DNA of 64,000 nucleotides. It comes from Ophioderma brevispina. Taxonomy: Eukaryota; Echinodermata; Ophiuroidea; Amphilepidida; Ophiodermatidae. The translations under genes and the position numbers were made by a program. The first letter of the stretch is position 1, and every line of letters starts with the position of its first letter. A model generated the notes under the pieces. It ran no database searches, was not told where the DNA came from, and worked only from the letters and a program-made list of their open reading frames with translations. The stretch is taken from positions 1 to 64,000 of the forward strand of contig JAMKCH010014179.1 of assembly GCA_023653785.1 (NCBI GenBank), in the 5' to 3' direction. Positions 23,116 through 35,820 of the stretch are shown here, piece by piece.

Positions 23116-25015
23116 CCGAGAAGAAATGATGTTATGGAAAACAGTGTTTGGTGGCGTAGAGATTAGTTCACTGAGAGCAGTTACTAACAGAGGAGACCAC
23201 AAGACGGTTCTCTACTTCTCTCCTTTTGAAATACATGTATCAGCATGAAACTTTACAGATGGAGTATGGAGATCAAGGTCGTTCAATCAAGAGAAAAATA
23301 TAATATAATGGAATAGTAGCATCGCACTTTAGAGCATCAGTTAGATCAAGCTTTAATAATGTTCACCTTTTTATTGCAGGATGCAGGCGGAAGGGTGTGG
23401 ATTTTCCATGAATACCTAACACATCAGCTGCAATGAAACATTTTGCTAATATCGTTATCCGGGTCTATATATTAAGATACGGAAGGAAAGGCATTGATAA
23501 ATGACGAGGGAAATAATTTTAAAATATAATTCAATTTATACACTCAGTGCCAATCTCTACTATACTCGATTCGCGCTGATATAGGGACATCCTGTACTTT
23601 TTTATGGGTGAGAGCTGTTTGTGAGGGGCGCACAGCTATTCAAATTTGCAGCACTCCTAGTCCGTACGTTCTTAATACTATATGCTCTACGATCAATACG
23701 ATGTGCAGTGGTCTTAACATGGAGGGTCACTGGTAAAGGTAACACACGTAAAAATGTGAAATACTACCTGTATAAGGCAGGTGCGCTATTGAATCCTGAA
23801 CATGGTAGCAATGGTTTTTGCGCTGTCCACACATGTGACATGGGGCCTATTCATTACTTTCATACGTTATCTATACTCTAAACTAATACGACTAATACAA
23901 TAGTCAATACCCACTTATAGATGGTCCAACGTAGTTCTTAATAGATGAAGCACTTTGGATAAAATATTTGGAAATTAAATTCTTTAGTCTAAATAATTCG
24001 GAAATTACTTTGTCAATGTACATTTAGGAACAGTGGTGAAGGATCATAGGCCTACAAATTCGTTCAATATGGCTCCACAAGGATACAGTGAAGACGTGAA
24101 AAATATCGTAATAAACATGAGGGCGTTTAATTCCTAAACACAGTGAAGTGATGCGAATTATTTATAAATCGATTTGCATTAAAACTGTACAAAGTTCAAT
24201 TCAGAAAAGTACAGGAAACAAAATTAAATTTTGTACTTGGCCGTTTTCCTTTCAAGTCACTTTCTTTTGTTTGGCAGCGAAGCGACTTCTTGAATAGATT
24301 AAATTGCTCCTTCTCTATTTCACCGAATGGATATGACCCAAAACGTTTCCCAGCTCCTATATCAGCGCGAATAAGTGAAGGTATTTTTGTACAAAAAACA
24401 TTCATCAGATGCTGGTTGAAGGAGACCATTTCGGTTTGATAAGTTGCTCCTACCAACAAACTGTTGCAGATTGTATGTTATAGCGCCCTCTATATGCCCA
24501 ATCTTCCGCCAGAAGAAAAGATGGGTAAAAAACTAGAGTTCGTATGAAAATCATATTTGCTCGCAATGAAATGTCATCAAATTTACACAGGATTTAGTTA
24601 GTGGAATAAATACTCCAAACTAGTTGTTAAAAGTGTATCGCCGATATGTTTTGTTTTATTCCGGTTTTCAAACAGCTGTGATGTAAATCCGAAAAGTAAA
24701 CGAAATACTCTTATGCTCACTATACTACTCTATAAAATGTTGTGCGACACTTAATTTGAAAATATTTGTTATAAAAGAAAAACATTTGAAACTATAAAAT
24801 ACGAATGTAAGTATTTGTACAATTAGACTGTAATATTACTAACACGATTTTGAGAGGGATATCCTCAAATGTATATTCAAAGACTGTATGTGTATGTGAA
24901 TCTTTGTTTGATGCATCTTCTCTTGTTTAATCTTTATCTGACATACGGATTGTAGCAATAGTATCAAAAAATGAAACAGGAAATAATAACCCACCCTTAG
25001 ATTACCAGTATGTTT

Positions 25016-25020
<5 letters not shown>
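23116..25020. other. No gene seen
   Basis: Frames at 23621-23881 (+) and 24196-24459 (-) have no recognised domain and no clear splice borders. Confidence 0.45.
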
Positions 25021-25114
<94 letters not shown>

Positions 25115-25152
25115 TATATAGATGTATATATATCTATATATATATATATAGT
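25021..25152. repeat. (TA)n microsatellite
   Basis: About 130 bp of nearly pure TA directly precede the Penelope-like element. The long - strand frame across it is an artefact of the repeat. Confidence 0.95.
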
Positions 25153-25304
25153 AGCCAAAGATGCGACGAACCGAGCATGTTTGGAAATTGAAGTAGGATC
25201 TCCAAGAGATACAAAGCTGCAGGTAAATTGTATATATTGGAACGAAGTACAGCTTAACTACTTCGCCAAGCTTTCGCTCTGTACACCAGAGCTTCCTCAA
25301 GGCA

Positions 25305-26330
25305 GTGAAAAAAACATTCCACCTCAGAGTCTTTTGGTCAGGTCTCTATACCTCTATACCACACAAGGAAGGCATAGAGTCTTGTAGGGAAGCATTAAAT
25401 AGTCGCCCCAACAAGTGTCCATCCACTGAGAGTCTCATACAAATGTTGGAGCTTACGCTTACCTCCAATGTTTTTACCTTCAATAGTGAGTTTTTCCTTC
25501 AAACTTCTGGGACAGCTTTCGGGGCAAAATTCGCGCCTCCTTAGGCGATAATCTTTATTTATGGGGTGGCTTGAAAAAGAGCTTCTCGGCAATGCTTCTT
25601 GCCGCCCATTTGTGTGTGGTTATAGATATTATATAGACGAGATATTTATTGATTGGACAGGTTCCGGGATGAGCGCAACAGTTTTATTGATCTTGCCAAT
25701 CGTGTACACAGCACTATAAATTTAACTATTTCTCCTAATGTGTGAAATAAATTTCCTAGATGTTAAAGTAAAGCTCACAGAAGACCACAGAAATAATCTG
25801 ATTTATACACACAACCCACGGACTCTCAATGTATTTACATCCTAAAAAGCTGGCACACCGAGACACACTTATATCCAATTATACCATATGAGCAGGCTGT
25901 GCGCATTCTTAGAAAAGGATCTGTTCGGACGACGCCCATACTTCAGGAAGAGATTTAACCAACTGGTGGATCATTTGTCGCAGGGGATACAAAAATTGGA
26001 CAATGGTTAGGAATGGAATGAGGTGGAAAAGGCTGGTACTGTTGCTAGATTTCTGATGCTTTGAAATATTCTATCAAAAAGGCAATCGCAACGCGTTCCC
26101 CTTGTGACCACCTTTCACCCCAATTTGCCTCCCTTGCAGAACCTTATCCACCAAGCAATGGCCCACTTAAGAATCCCAAGTAGGCTCAGAAATGTTTTTC
26201 CTGAGCCAACGGTTATCTCTTACAAGCGTTATCCTAATCTTAAAGCTATCTTGTCCGGGCGGAAGTCAACCGAACAGATCTTCTGTGGGTTACAAGGTAT
26301 GATTCTATGCAGCTGGGTGTTGTAAATTGT
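25305..26330 (+). pseudogene. Penelope-like reverse transcriptase remnant
   Basis: The text reads SLYTxIPHKEGIESCREAL, then LELTLTSNVFTFNSEFFLQ and TSGTAFGAKFAPP, which are the palm motifs of Penelope-like reverse transcriptases. A YIDEIFI (Y-x-D-D counterpart with D>E) lies near 25625-25650. The thumb part TFHPNLPPLQNLIHQAM and a later FPEPTVISYKRYPNLKAIL follow at 26104-26260. Frames change at about 25545, 25740, 25990 and 26100. Confidence 0.85.
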
Positions 26331-26389
26331 ATTGTAAACGGTCTTTGTGCTGGATGTAAAAATTGTGCCCATGTTCCAAATCACGGACA

Positions 26390-26765
26390 CTTTTTTCACC
26401 AGTAACGTTACTTAAAATGCCCTATGAGATCCCGTTCAACCAACCTCCTTGTAGGTCTATAAGGCCAATTTATTTGATGGTTGTAGAAGATGCGGCTGCA
26501 ATACGTCGGTTTGAGACCGGAAATGCATCAGACAGAGAATGAAACAATCATCGTCTACCAATCAGCACACTATCGCAGTCATCCTGACAAAACCGGTTGC
26601 CGGTCATTTTTCCACCAATCGTCATTCTGAAAAAGATCTTAATTGACCGAATCGAGGAGTTTGGGCAAACCAGTCTAAATCCGTCGTTTACATCGCGAGC
26701 GTTTTTGGATTGATATTCTCAAAAACTAACAACCTCAAGGGCTCAATATCCCCCTAAAACACTAG
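26390..26765 (+). pseudogene. GIY-YIG endonuclease remnant of the Penelope-like element
   Basis: In mixed frames a LQYVGL word (YVG core) lies near 26490, followed by MHQ.., NNHRLPIS near 26545, and RERFWIDILKN...QPQGLNI at 26695-26755. The last two words are the conserved end of Penelope-like endonucleases. The catalytic residues cannot be verified because the frame is broken. Confidence 0.75.
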
Positions 26766-26990
26766 CTTCCATTTCTGTATGGGTGTCCATATCCAGCCCC
26801 ATCTGTTTTCGTAGTGATAATTTAGTGACCATAGTCATTTTATTTGGATTGTTACACTATTGCTTTTATATTTTGTTCTTGGTTTGGCTTTTTTATATTT
26901 AATTTTTTTTTTTCAACTGCCTTGACGGAAGCTCTGGTGGACAGAGCGAAGTTGCGAGTAGTTTAGCTGTACTGTGTTCCAATATATATT

Positions 26991-27880
26991 GTGTGCCATA
27001 TCTCAAGATGGGAGTTCTCTCTTCAGGCAAACGTTGAGCGATGCCTTTGTGCGTTGTTTCGAGTGCACAATCCCACACGGTACAGATAAATGGATTGTTT
27101 TTGCAAATATTAAGCATCAGCATAAGTTGCAAAAAAGCCCTTTAGTTCTGCTCATAAGTTGAAAAGGAGGTTGATGTTGAGTTTTGTTTTTTCTTTGCAC
27201 GTAGATATTAGTTTATGACATGGTTTTGACTAAATGAAAATGTTTTTCAATGGTAAAAAGAACGTCTGTTCAATGGGGGACGATTCATGGGGAAAAGGTA
27301 TATGGTTCACTGCTTGGAACACAACCGCTTGAAAACCCCACTACAGTTGATATGAGACCATCCAAGCTGCGCTTATCCAATCATGGTACAAGGTTGGCAT
27401 TTGCCGACACCATTAGGCGTAAGGGTCTTTATATTTTCCGTTTAGTTTATCGTTTACCTTATGATAGTAAAGCTCTCTGTGCCGGAAGAACTCGTTACTG
27501 CGGAGCATTTCATAATAATAATCTGTACCTGCCAAATGCTAATAACTAACTGTATTCTGGCCAAGGATGCCTCCGCCAAAAGTGAAAAATATAAACAGGT
27601 TTAAAGGGAAACATTTTTTTATAATATCATGATGATAATATAATACAACAATAATGGAGTTATCCTTAAAAAAAATAGGCAAATTTTATATTCATAAAAA
27701 GATTCTTGAACCATTTGCATTATCATTGCGGGTGTTCCAGTTTGCCATAAAGGTTCTTTTGGTGCGTAACGATAGGATACAGTTTACTTACGCCGGATCC
27801 ATCTCCTCCATAACCACTTCCATTCTCTTAAATTTCCATTCTCTTCTTAACACTTAAGTGCACAAGCTAAAAAAACTTCC
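26991..27880. other. No recognised gene; one 99-codon open frame
   Basis: The + strand frame at 27250-27549 (starting MVKRTSVQWGTIHGEKV) has an unremarkable composition and no family I recognise. Adjacent sequence gives no splice or retroelement context. Confidence 0.35.
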
Positions 27881-28560
27881 GTAGTGCAAGGGGCGGGGGG
27901 GGGGGTTCATAAGGACCTAAACCAGATAACCACTTTCCATGGGAGTTTAATCAGGACACTACAGAACTAAAAGGGGGGTCACGGAAGATGTCCGAACTTT
28001 TTACCTATGACCGATGGCCAATTGAAAGGGTCACTCTCCGCAAAAGAGTGGTTCGCAAATTTCCATCCTCAGGCAACTCAAATAATAAGGTTTTGAACCA
28101 AAGTAATTCATTATATTACTCTAAAATAACAATTTTAAAATAATTCTTGCTAAATTTATAAGCCAAATTTATACCATCTTGTATTTTTACTCAGAAACTC
28201 AAAATTCACATTGGGTCCTTTCCCAACGTAGACTTCAGTTAAGAGCACGGTAATGACAAAATTAAAATTGACGCTGTCAGCCTTAAAAGGGTTACTTGAT
28301 TAATAGATATTCATATTAATTAATTTGTCTAAGTATATATTACGCAATAAATCCCAAGGTTTAATTAATTTAATTTTAATAGTTATAAAATATCTTAATT
28401 TTTCACATTCCCGTTAGTGCCCAAGGGGGGGGGGTCCTAGGGACCCAACCTAATTATTATAATGAAACCGTGGACGGATTTAAGTTATTTGTATCAGGAG
28501 AGCGTATGAATAAAGCAGACAATTAGCAAAAAACTTGAAAAATTGATGCGTAACCGAGAA
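27881..28560. repeat. G-run dispersed repeat family B, second cluster
   Basis: GGGGCGGGGGG then TTCATAAGGACC and AACCACTTTCCATGGGAGTTT at 27888-27950, and CCCAAGGGGGGGG then TCCTAGGGACCCAACC at 28420-28446, repeat the unit at 10.7-11.5 kb. AT-rich DNA separates them. Confidence 0.68.
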
Positions 28561-28854
28561 AATCGCAAAAACAAAATCAAAGTGGGTACGCTGTACCCCC
28601 TGGGCACTGTAAAACCTTTTTTTTTGCTCCCCAGTCCAAGTGGTCGTTCAAATGTTTGTTGCACTGTTAAGCCATCTTCCAGTATTTCATCTGTTTGATG
28701 CACAAAATATTTCTTCCACAGAGCTCGCTGGATTTGTAATGAACTGCTGTTCTATAGTTTCTATGTCGCTGAATGTTGTCCTGGCCAGTTGTTAATGTAT
28801 TGTGAACAAAATTCTTCGGAAGTAACATAATTCCTGCTCATTATTTATTAGACA

Positions 28855-30765
28855 TCGAAAAAAGCTTTCGATTTTCTGTGGAACATGATTATTTGTTTGA
28901 AGTTTTAAAGGGCATTTAATTTGGGACCCAAATTTTCATCAGGTGGATTGGAAAACATTTTATTGTATAGGAGGAGCTATGGTTGTAATTAATGGTAAAC
29001 CTTTCGAAAAAGATTTGCATAGAAAGGGGAGCGAATTTTTCAGGGGTGTCCGATCTCTCCCCTTTATTTCCTTTGCGCAATTGAGGTGCTTGCATTCTAT
29101 AAGGAACAATAATATATCACTGGTATAAAAAAATTGGTTGAGTGGGAAAAAAAATCTTCTGGCAGATGACAAACTTGCGTGGACATGGTGATCTGGTCAT
29201 TATTAAAAACTTTGTTTGACATACTGGGAAATTTGCTTCACGGTCAGCTCTAATAATTAAATGTCATAAATCTGAAGTTATTCATATTGGTAGTTCTAAA
29301 GGTTGTGAGATTAAACCTTTTAGTAATGAAGGTCTGTGTATGGAAAGCTAATACCTTTAGATCACTTGGTGTTAATTTGTCTATAAATGGGATCCCTTTA
29401 TGAGTTGAATTGTTGTCCCTCAATTAACTCACATTCAACAAATATTAAATTGTTGGCGGTCAAGAATTTATCTTTTAATTGGAAAAAGTACAGTTATTAA
29501 AAGTCTTTTATTGCCACAACTCCTTTATTTATTCTCTGTTTTATGTATTCCCAATTCCCAGTCATTTTTAAGAAAGAGTGTAGACCGACCATTTTCTTTA
29601 AATTTATTTGGAAATGGTGCAAGGACAGAGTAAAAAGAAATACTTGTTCAATGACTATGGTGAGGGCGACTGTGTAATATTGCGTTTGTGAGACCTTCGG
29701 CAGGCCGTCGAAATGGTTGGTGACAGTTGTTAGATCCTATTATGACAATTTTGGAAATATTTTGGAGACTGTGACGTTTCTTACACTTTGTTATGAATAC
29801 GCAGCTGCCGATCTCTCATGTTTGGTATTTGTTCGTGATAAAATGAAAGACCAAATTGGGTTATGGTACTATCACCTATCAAGACTTTGATTTGGTTGGA
29901 ATCGTAATATTCGTCTTAAAACTAAAAAAAATTGTTTTACCGGATTGTTTGACCTTGGCATTCGTACTGTGGATGCCTTTATAGAGGGTATTACTTTTTG
30001 TTAAGTCATTTAAGACCTGTTCTTGAATTTGACATCTCTATAAAGATAGAAGGAAATACCAATTACTATGAAGGCTTATTATTTGACTGGTTTTATAATC
30101 AAAGGATTTCAAGCAATATTTGTAACATTTTGAAAAAAACCAAAAACCAATAAAAATACAAAAATTAATTATTAATTTTAAAAGATAGTATGGCCCAGTT
30201 TGACACGATTTTTTGTTTGCACTTAGGCATGGAGGGTGATATATACTGGAGCAATAGTTCTGACAATCATTGTGGGAGTAGTATTGAAACTCAATTGAAG
30301 ATCATTTATTTTAAAGTCTTTCATAAGGCAATTTGCACCAATAGATTTCTATATAAGATTGGTAGAAATGATTCTAATCCCCACTTTGTCACTTTGTAAT
30401 GAAGAGGAAACCCTATTCATTTATTTTGTGATGTGGATGTGGTAACACCTTTATGGGATAAAATGATGACTTTATTCAGAGTAAAATTGGGGAGGATTTT
30501 CAACATTTTCCCATATCACAAAATGTTTGGTTTATATTTGAAGCTTGAGCACAAAAATGGTCTTTAATTTCCTTATTTTGTGTTTAAATTTTTTTACTTC
30601 ATTGATGGCAAGTTTTTCAGAATTTGAATCCAAATTTTTCAGCTTAAAAAATTTGTGAAATTCTTAATTTCCCTACTGAACAATCTAAGATTGCTGAAAA
30701 CAAGGGTACACTTTCCAAGCATTTTAAAAGGTTTTTGTTTGACCGTTTTGATTCTGCGGATTGAC
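28855..30765 (+). pseudogene. L1/Tx1-like LINE reverse transcriptase, 3' part, decayed
   Basis: Starting near 28858 the text reads DIEKAFDFLW, then KTFYC-IGGAMVVINGKP, GCPISPL in another frame (near 29045-29080), and a damaged ADDT-type catalytic segment at about 29160. Then follow SALIIKCHKSEVIHIGSSKG, KSTVIKSLLLPQLLYLFSVL at 29475-29555 and FIWKWCKD. A late segment, ICTNRFLYKIGRNDSN followed by CNEEE-L-HLFCD-like text, lies at 30330-30430. This order is typical of L1/Tx1-type ORF2 C-terminal halves. More than ten stops or frame changes are present. The endonuclease half is missing and the 5' part is truncated at about 28855. Confidence 0.85.
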
Positions 30766-31065
30766 CTGATGGTTCCTTTGCTGTACATTTTTCATGAATG
30801 ACTTGTCCCTTTTGGTTCTTCTTTTTCTTTGCTCCTCCCTTCTTTTGTTTTTAATCCACCAACTGTTTAAATTAGTCTTTTAACTCTGAGGGGACGGGTT
30901 GCTAATTGTGTTCTGTCCTTTCTGTGTTGGGTTGTCTGTTTTTGTTTTGTTTGTTGGTAGGGGTGGGTGGGTGGTACTGTGTTTGTTGTGGATTTTTTGT
31001 GCTATTAACCCTGGTCAATATAATTTTTGGGCTCTTATGTTAAACAACTTTTTTATGAACATTTT
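30766..31065 (+). mobile_element. Probable 3' UTR of the L1/Tx1-like LINE
   Basis: A T- and G-rich non-coding tail follows the last coding word. There is no clear poly-A. The end is set only by loss of the T/G-rich composition. Confidence 0.35.
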
Positions 31066-34000
31066 TTAGTGGCATTTATTATTCTTTTTGTTCACAGTCT
31101 CAGGGCAACGGGTGTTCACAACCCATGGACTCCCTTTTAATTTAGTGTATAATGTGGCTGTAGGTGGCTCACAGTTTCAGGATTTCAAAGTGTTCATTTT
31201 CAGGGGCTCATTTATTGGTGGTCTTCCTTTTGTCTCTGATTTTTGGTGGACACCTGTTGCCTGTGACATGTAAAGACTGTCAAAAAAAACTATATGCAAT
31301 CAAAGATTAATTTTTTGGCCAAAATTTTAAGTGCATTTCAAATTGAGTTTTACTGAGTCTTTTTAGGAGTGTTCCAGCTTTCATGAGATTTTTAGTTGGT
31401 GTAATTTGGGGCTGGTTTTAGGAGTTATGTCTAATTATCTGAGACAGTTGAAAACTTTTGGGGCCAGTTTCGGCTATCCCTGATTCAACAAAATACGCCA
31501 TTGGAAAATCACCTTCAAGATATTTTTTTTATTGAAACAATTACAATAAAATGTAGGTATAAAGTGCTGTGATATAACATAATTTATAACTTTACTGTCG
31601 CAATTTGCTGATAAATACATGTAGCGTTGGGAAATTCAATCAACAGTCTTGTTATCTAAGCTTTACTCCAGGTTTCAGCAGAAGGTAGAACATAAAACCC
31701 CCTTGTTTAGAGAGTAAACTGATACCTTTGTAACACCACCATAATTTTTCTTTATCTTTGTCGAACACTGCTTTCTTTCATCATATTCCTCCCGACATGG
31801 TGGAAGCAGTTGGGAATAGGGGAAGGGTAAATTTCGCTTCTCATTAAGAGCCTTGTCCACACATTTTTCCCTCACCACTTGTAGACTGTTACATTATTTT
31901 CAGCATTCAAATTCCCCTAATTTCCCTTAATTTCATGACCATTGTTCCTCTGAGACCCCCCCCCGCGTCTCTCATTGTCAACCCAAAAAACATAATAATT
32001 TCTGATGCTTTCACTGAAAAATAATCTATGGATTATTCAATGCATGATATACATTCACTCTGAGCTGTACACTATTCTTTTGTTTGTTGAAAAGGGTTTA
32101 TCACAACGTGCTACACCCTTATACCTTTAGTTTCTTGAACTTCAGGTGAAACTGGGCCAAGTGGTAAATTTATCCTTTGGGTGTTCAATGACAATATCTC
32201 CCTTAGGGTCTCAATTGGATGGAATAAAGCGATGATCTTGTGTCTAACAAATACAACAAAATATCGTGGCAAAATGCACAGTTTATTTTTTTATAATTTT
32301 TAGTTTGATTGTATATTTTTTATTGGACAGTCCTGATAATAATTGACTGACTCTTTTCATATTTAAATATGCACATTCATGCAGTAATCATATGTATAGT
32401 TGTTGTGAGAAGGGGGGCTGTGGTTGTCCTTCTGGATTCTGTTTTCCCCCCACCAGTCCCAAGAACAGGGCAATAATATTAAAAAAACCAACAAAAAAAA
32501 AACAAAACAAAACCAAACAAAAACTAGACATGTTTCTTTAGAATGTCTTTGTATACACCCTGCTTACTTTCGAACTAAGTATTTTTTATTCGGTAATGGT
32601 TGGTGCGCCCCGAATGGGAGGTCACGTCAACCATTTATCAGACCCATCCATCCTTTACTTGCCTATGTCGTTCTATCCTCCCCTAACACAAATCTTGCAA
32701 CTAGAAAGGAATACGGATAATCCAGATAAAGAGTATCTCTCAGGCTATGAACTTATCTCCATGCTTTTTGCATTTTACTACTGTCCATAATACTTAGACC
32801 CTCGTTTTTGAATTAATATTATGAGGTGAGGTGTCGGGAAAATCGTGAACGAAAAGTTTTTATTCACGAATTGCCTACCAGGATTTGAAAAATTTCACAA
32901 CATGAATGGCATTTTTATCTACAATCTATTGAAATATGGACCCTTTTCCCCTCAAGTTACAAACTGATCTGTCCATTGTCGGTAGCCATTAACAAATGAC
33001 GTGTGAGGGGGGTTTTTGGTATATACACACGAGGTAGAGGGCAACTACCGATGTTCCAGCGATGACCCACTGCGATCAATATTGGCGGACCATAAGACTT
33101 TGGGCCGACACATTATTGTGTCATCTTCTCTTAAGGACACAAAAAAAATAATACAGAAGAATGTAATTGGTATTTGTATTTCTTTGAAAGTTTGAGCACT
33201 ATTATTGCCCAGGATACAATCCCGGGAATACACCGCTATTTATCCATTAAGCAATTGGTTCAGAATATCGATCAATTTTCTTCTACTGTCAAAGAAGCGA
33301 TGCAACGTTTTGGTTATTCCTTCATGGATTTTCTGCACGAACTACTCATATTGACATGTGTAGAGTTGAAGGTCTTTAATGGGCTTTTATTCCGTATTGG
33401 TTCAATAACTTGATTTCGTTCATCAAAAGATACACCAACGTGTTACACACCTCTCCTTATAAAATGAAACATTCCAGAAAAAGTTTATGCTCATTACGAA
33501 TATTCGGCCTGTTTTCGATTCCTTTCCGATTGGGTGACCAAAATCGAAGAAATTGAAATAGAATGGGTGTTAAGAAATACTTTTCGCATGCACCGTTCAA
33601 AATACTTTGTGGTAATTAGTGAATACCAACTTTTCTTCAGATATTTTCCCGACCCCAATACTTCTCTCAATATTAATTAAAAACGAGGTCTAAGCTAAGT
33701 GGAATGGACAGTATTTCTGCAAGGGTAGGAATCATCTGGTTATCAATGTTGGTTAGCAGGTTTGCAAGCCTGACAGACTTCACCACATTTTGCTTAATTA
33801 AAGTTGGACGAGAGATTTCATATATCAGGTGTACTAAAAAAATCAAAAGCACGATATTTTAGCCCTTATGTAAAGCTTTCAATCAAAATATCCCCATCTG
33901 AAAGGATTAAAGCTAAGAAAATGTTTCTTTGGTACGAAATTTTGAATTTCTAAAAACTCAATTTTAAAACATGCCTTCAAAATGAATGTTTTCATAATAA

Positions 34001-34375
34001 TTAAAATATAAGCAAATTAAATCACCTTTTTTCTCACGTTTAAGACATCTCTGTAGCAATAACAGGCAAGCAATCTATTGAGTGCTAATCATAAAGGAAA
34101 AAAAAAATTTTAAAAAAAAAACTTATTATGATACAATATTTGGGTGCCTCAAAATCTCTCTTGCACCTAGATGGAAACTTAATCAACCTCGGCCCATAAG
34201 TTTACCAGTACTCTTTACGTGTTTTTTTGACCGTGTATATTTGATTTTGCTTTGTTTTGTATACCTTTTTAATATGTTAGCCATCATTGTGAAGCCGATA
34301 CTTTTCGGCATTGGTTAGCTTGGTACTTTGTGTCGTCTGCAAGGATTGCAAGAAGCACATGGGATTACTCCTGGT
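31066..34375. other. No gene seen
   Basis: Spacer with A- and T-runs. Open frames at 31088, 32424, 33174 and 34082 (+) and 31675 and 33045 (-) have no recognised domains. Confidence 0.45.
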
Positions 34376-34934
34376 GCGTATGTCTGTGCGTCTGTGTGTT
34401 TGTGTGTGTGTTTCCTGTGGTCAAAATGTTAACCCTTAATATATTGCATGCGTATGAGTTCCATACGGCTACGATGTGGAAATGTAGGGGCGGGGTGGGT
34501 GACATGGTTGGTGACCTCATGTGACTTGGTGACCTTTTGTGACCTTTGCCGGTCAAAATGTTAACCCTTTCCCGCAAGTTTTGTGTAACAATTATCGGAA
34601 GTTCCCGTAAGGCTTTATAATGATGTAACTTGACTATGGAAGAAGCGGGGTTAAAGAGTCTCGATCTGAATTAGATGTTGGGCATATTCTGGCAAATTTT
34701 GCCAAATGAGCTAATTAATATGCCAAGAATCAGCGCAATCGCTATATTTTTTCAACGGTACATCGGATTGGTGCGCATCTTCTTTGCCATTGAAAGTTCC
34801 TGATACGTTGGCGTTAGGTATGCAACTGACGAATTAAAATAGCATAACTTGCTGTATCGCTAAAACGGTACTTCCGATATGCAATTCCTTGCTACATGAA
34901 CACTACCATGTCATACATCTTCCTGTGTGAATCA

Positions 34935-35236
34935 TAGGAGGGAACAGGGTGGTGTGTTGGGGAGGGGGAAGGTGGTGTGGTGGGAGGAGAAAGGGTGGGG
35001 TGTTGGGGAGGGGGAAGCATGGGGTGAAGCGTGAATGTTGGGGAGGGGGAGCGTGGGGTGTTTTTGGGGAGGGGCCTGGGTGTGAGAGGGCCGGTGGGGT
35101 GTTGGGGAGGGGGCAAGATGGGGTTTTGGGGCGGAATGGTGTGTCGTTCAGGGAGGAGGCTGGGGGCGGGGTGCATTGGGGAGGGGTCCAGGGTGGGGTG
35201 CGTCGGTAGGGTGCGTCGAGGGGCAGGGTGACCTCA
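34935..35236 (+). repeat. G-rich minisatellite (TGTTGGGGAGGGGG)
   Basis: Units based on GGTGGGGTGTTGGGGAGGGG are repeated about 10 times with variable spacers. The + strand is almost free of C runs. Four closely spaced G-runs per unit give strong G-quadruplex potential. Upstream, 34376-34600 contains a GT-rich run and a duplicated GTCAAAATGTTAACCCTT word (34418 and 34553). Confidence 0.88.
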
Positions 35237-35242
35237 TGTGAC

Positions 35243-35345
35243 CTTAATAATAATAATAATAATGGACATTTTTATAAAGCGCTAGACTCCGGCCGAGGTC
35301 GCTCACTGCGTAAAAGCAAGAAAGCGAAACAATGACAAGGAAGAA
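35243..35345 (+). repeat. (AAT)n plus TTTATAAAGCGC repeat end
   Basis: About six TAA units are joined to ATGGACATTTTTATAAAGCG and CTAGACTCCGGCCGAGGTCG. This trinucleotide-tail plus conserved-head arrangement suggests the end of a short interspersed element. Confidence 0.55.
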
Positions 35346-35459
35346 AAAAACAAAAAAAGCAAGATAATCAACAACAAACAGCTACAATCTAGAATGCATT
35401 ATGACCAACTTGGTTTTTCAATGATTTCTTAAAGGTACCCTCATTCACCTCATTGCTTT

Positions 35460-35820
35460 CAGTCACCTTGTGACTCTCCTCATGTCACCTTGGTGACCTC
35501 ATTAACCTTTGGCCCATTCCCAAATTGTTGCGTTGGGGAGGAGTCGGAGTGGGGTGCGTCGGGGATAGGGCAGGGTGGAAGTGCATCGCGGAGGGGGAAG
35601 GTGTGGTGAGCTTGGTGACCTCATGTGCCTGTGACCCCATGCGACTTTGATCCCATGTGACCTCTGTGACCCCATGTAACCTTGGTGCCTAGATGGAGCT
35701 TTGTAACTCCATGTGACCTCTGTGACCCTCTGTAACCACGTACCCTCATGTGACCTCGGTGACTCATATGACCTTGTGACCTCAATTCTCCTTGGTTACC
35801 TCGTGTCACCTTTGGCCCCA
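35460..35820 (+). repeat. GTGACCTC/CATGTGACC minisatellite
   Basis: Variants of CATGTGACCTCTGTGACC and CTTGGTGACCTC recur many times, interrupted by a GGGGAGG.GTCGG block that resembles the 34.9-kb array. The two arrays were probably once interleaved. Confidence 0.8.

Larger units (their letters stand above)
25230..26990 (+). mobile_element. Penelope-like element with inverted terminal segments
   Basis: A + strand reverse transcriptase followed by a GIY-YIG-type endonuclease remnant identifies the Penelope-like class. The coding part is bracketed by about 75-bp copies of one sequence in opposite orientation: 25235-25310 and, in reverse complement, 26915-26990 (shared words GTACAGCT, TTCGCTCTGT and CACCAGAGCTTCC). 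Penelope-like elements are known to carry flanking terminal repeats in direct or inverted arrangement. The 5' side abuts a TA microsatellite. Numerous stops show it is inactive. Confidence 0.85.

Noticed and set aside
24839..25300. 153-codon open frame on the - strand
   Set aside because: It mostly translates the TA microsatellite (Tyr-Ile repeats) and has no other support.
25395..25592. Open frame on the - strand opposite the Penelope-like reverse transcriptase
   Set aside because: It is a shadow of the + strand palm motifs.
34892..35231. Gly/Trp-rich and Pro-rich open frames on both strands
   Set aside because: They are translations of the G-rich minisatellite.
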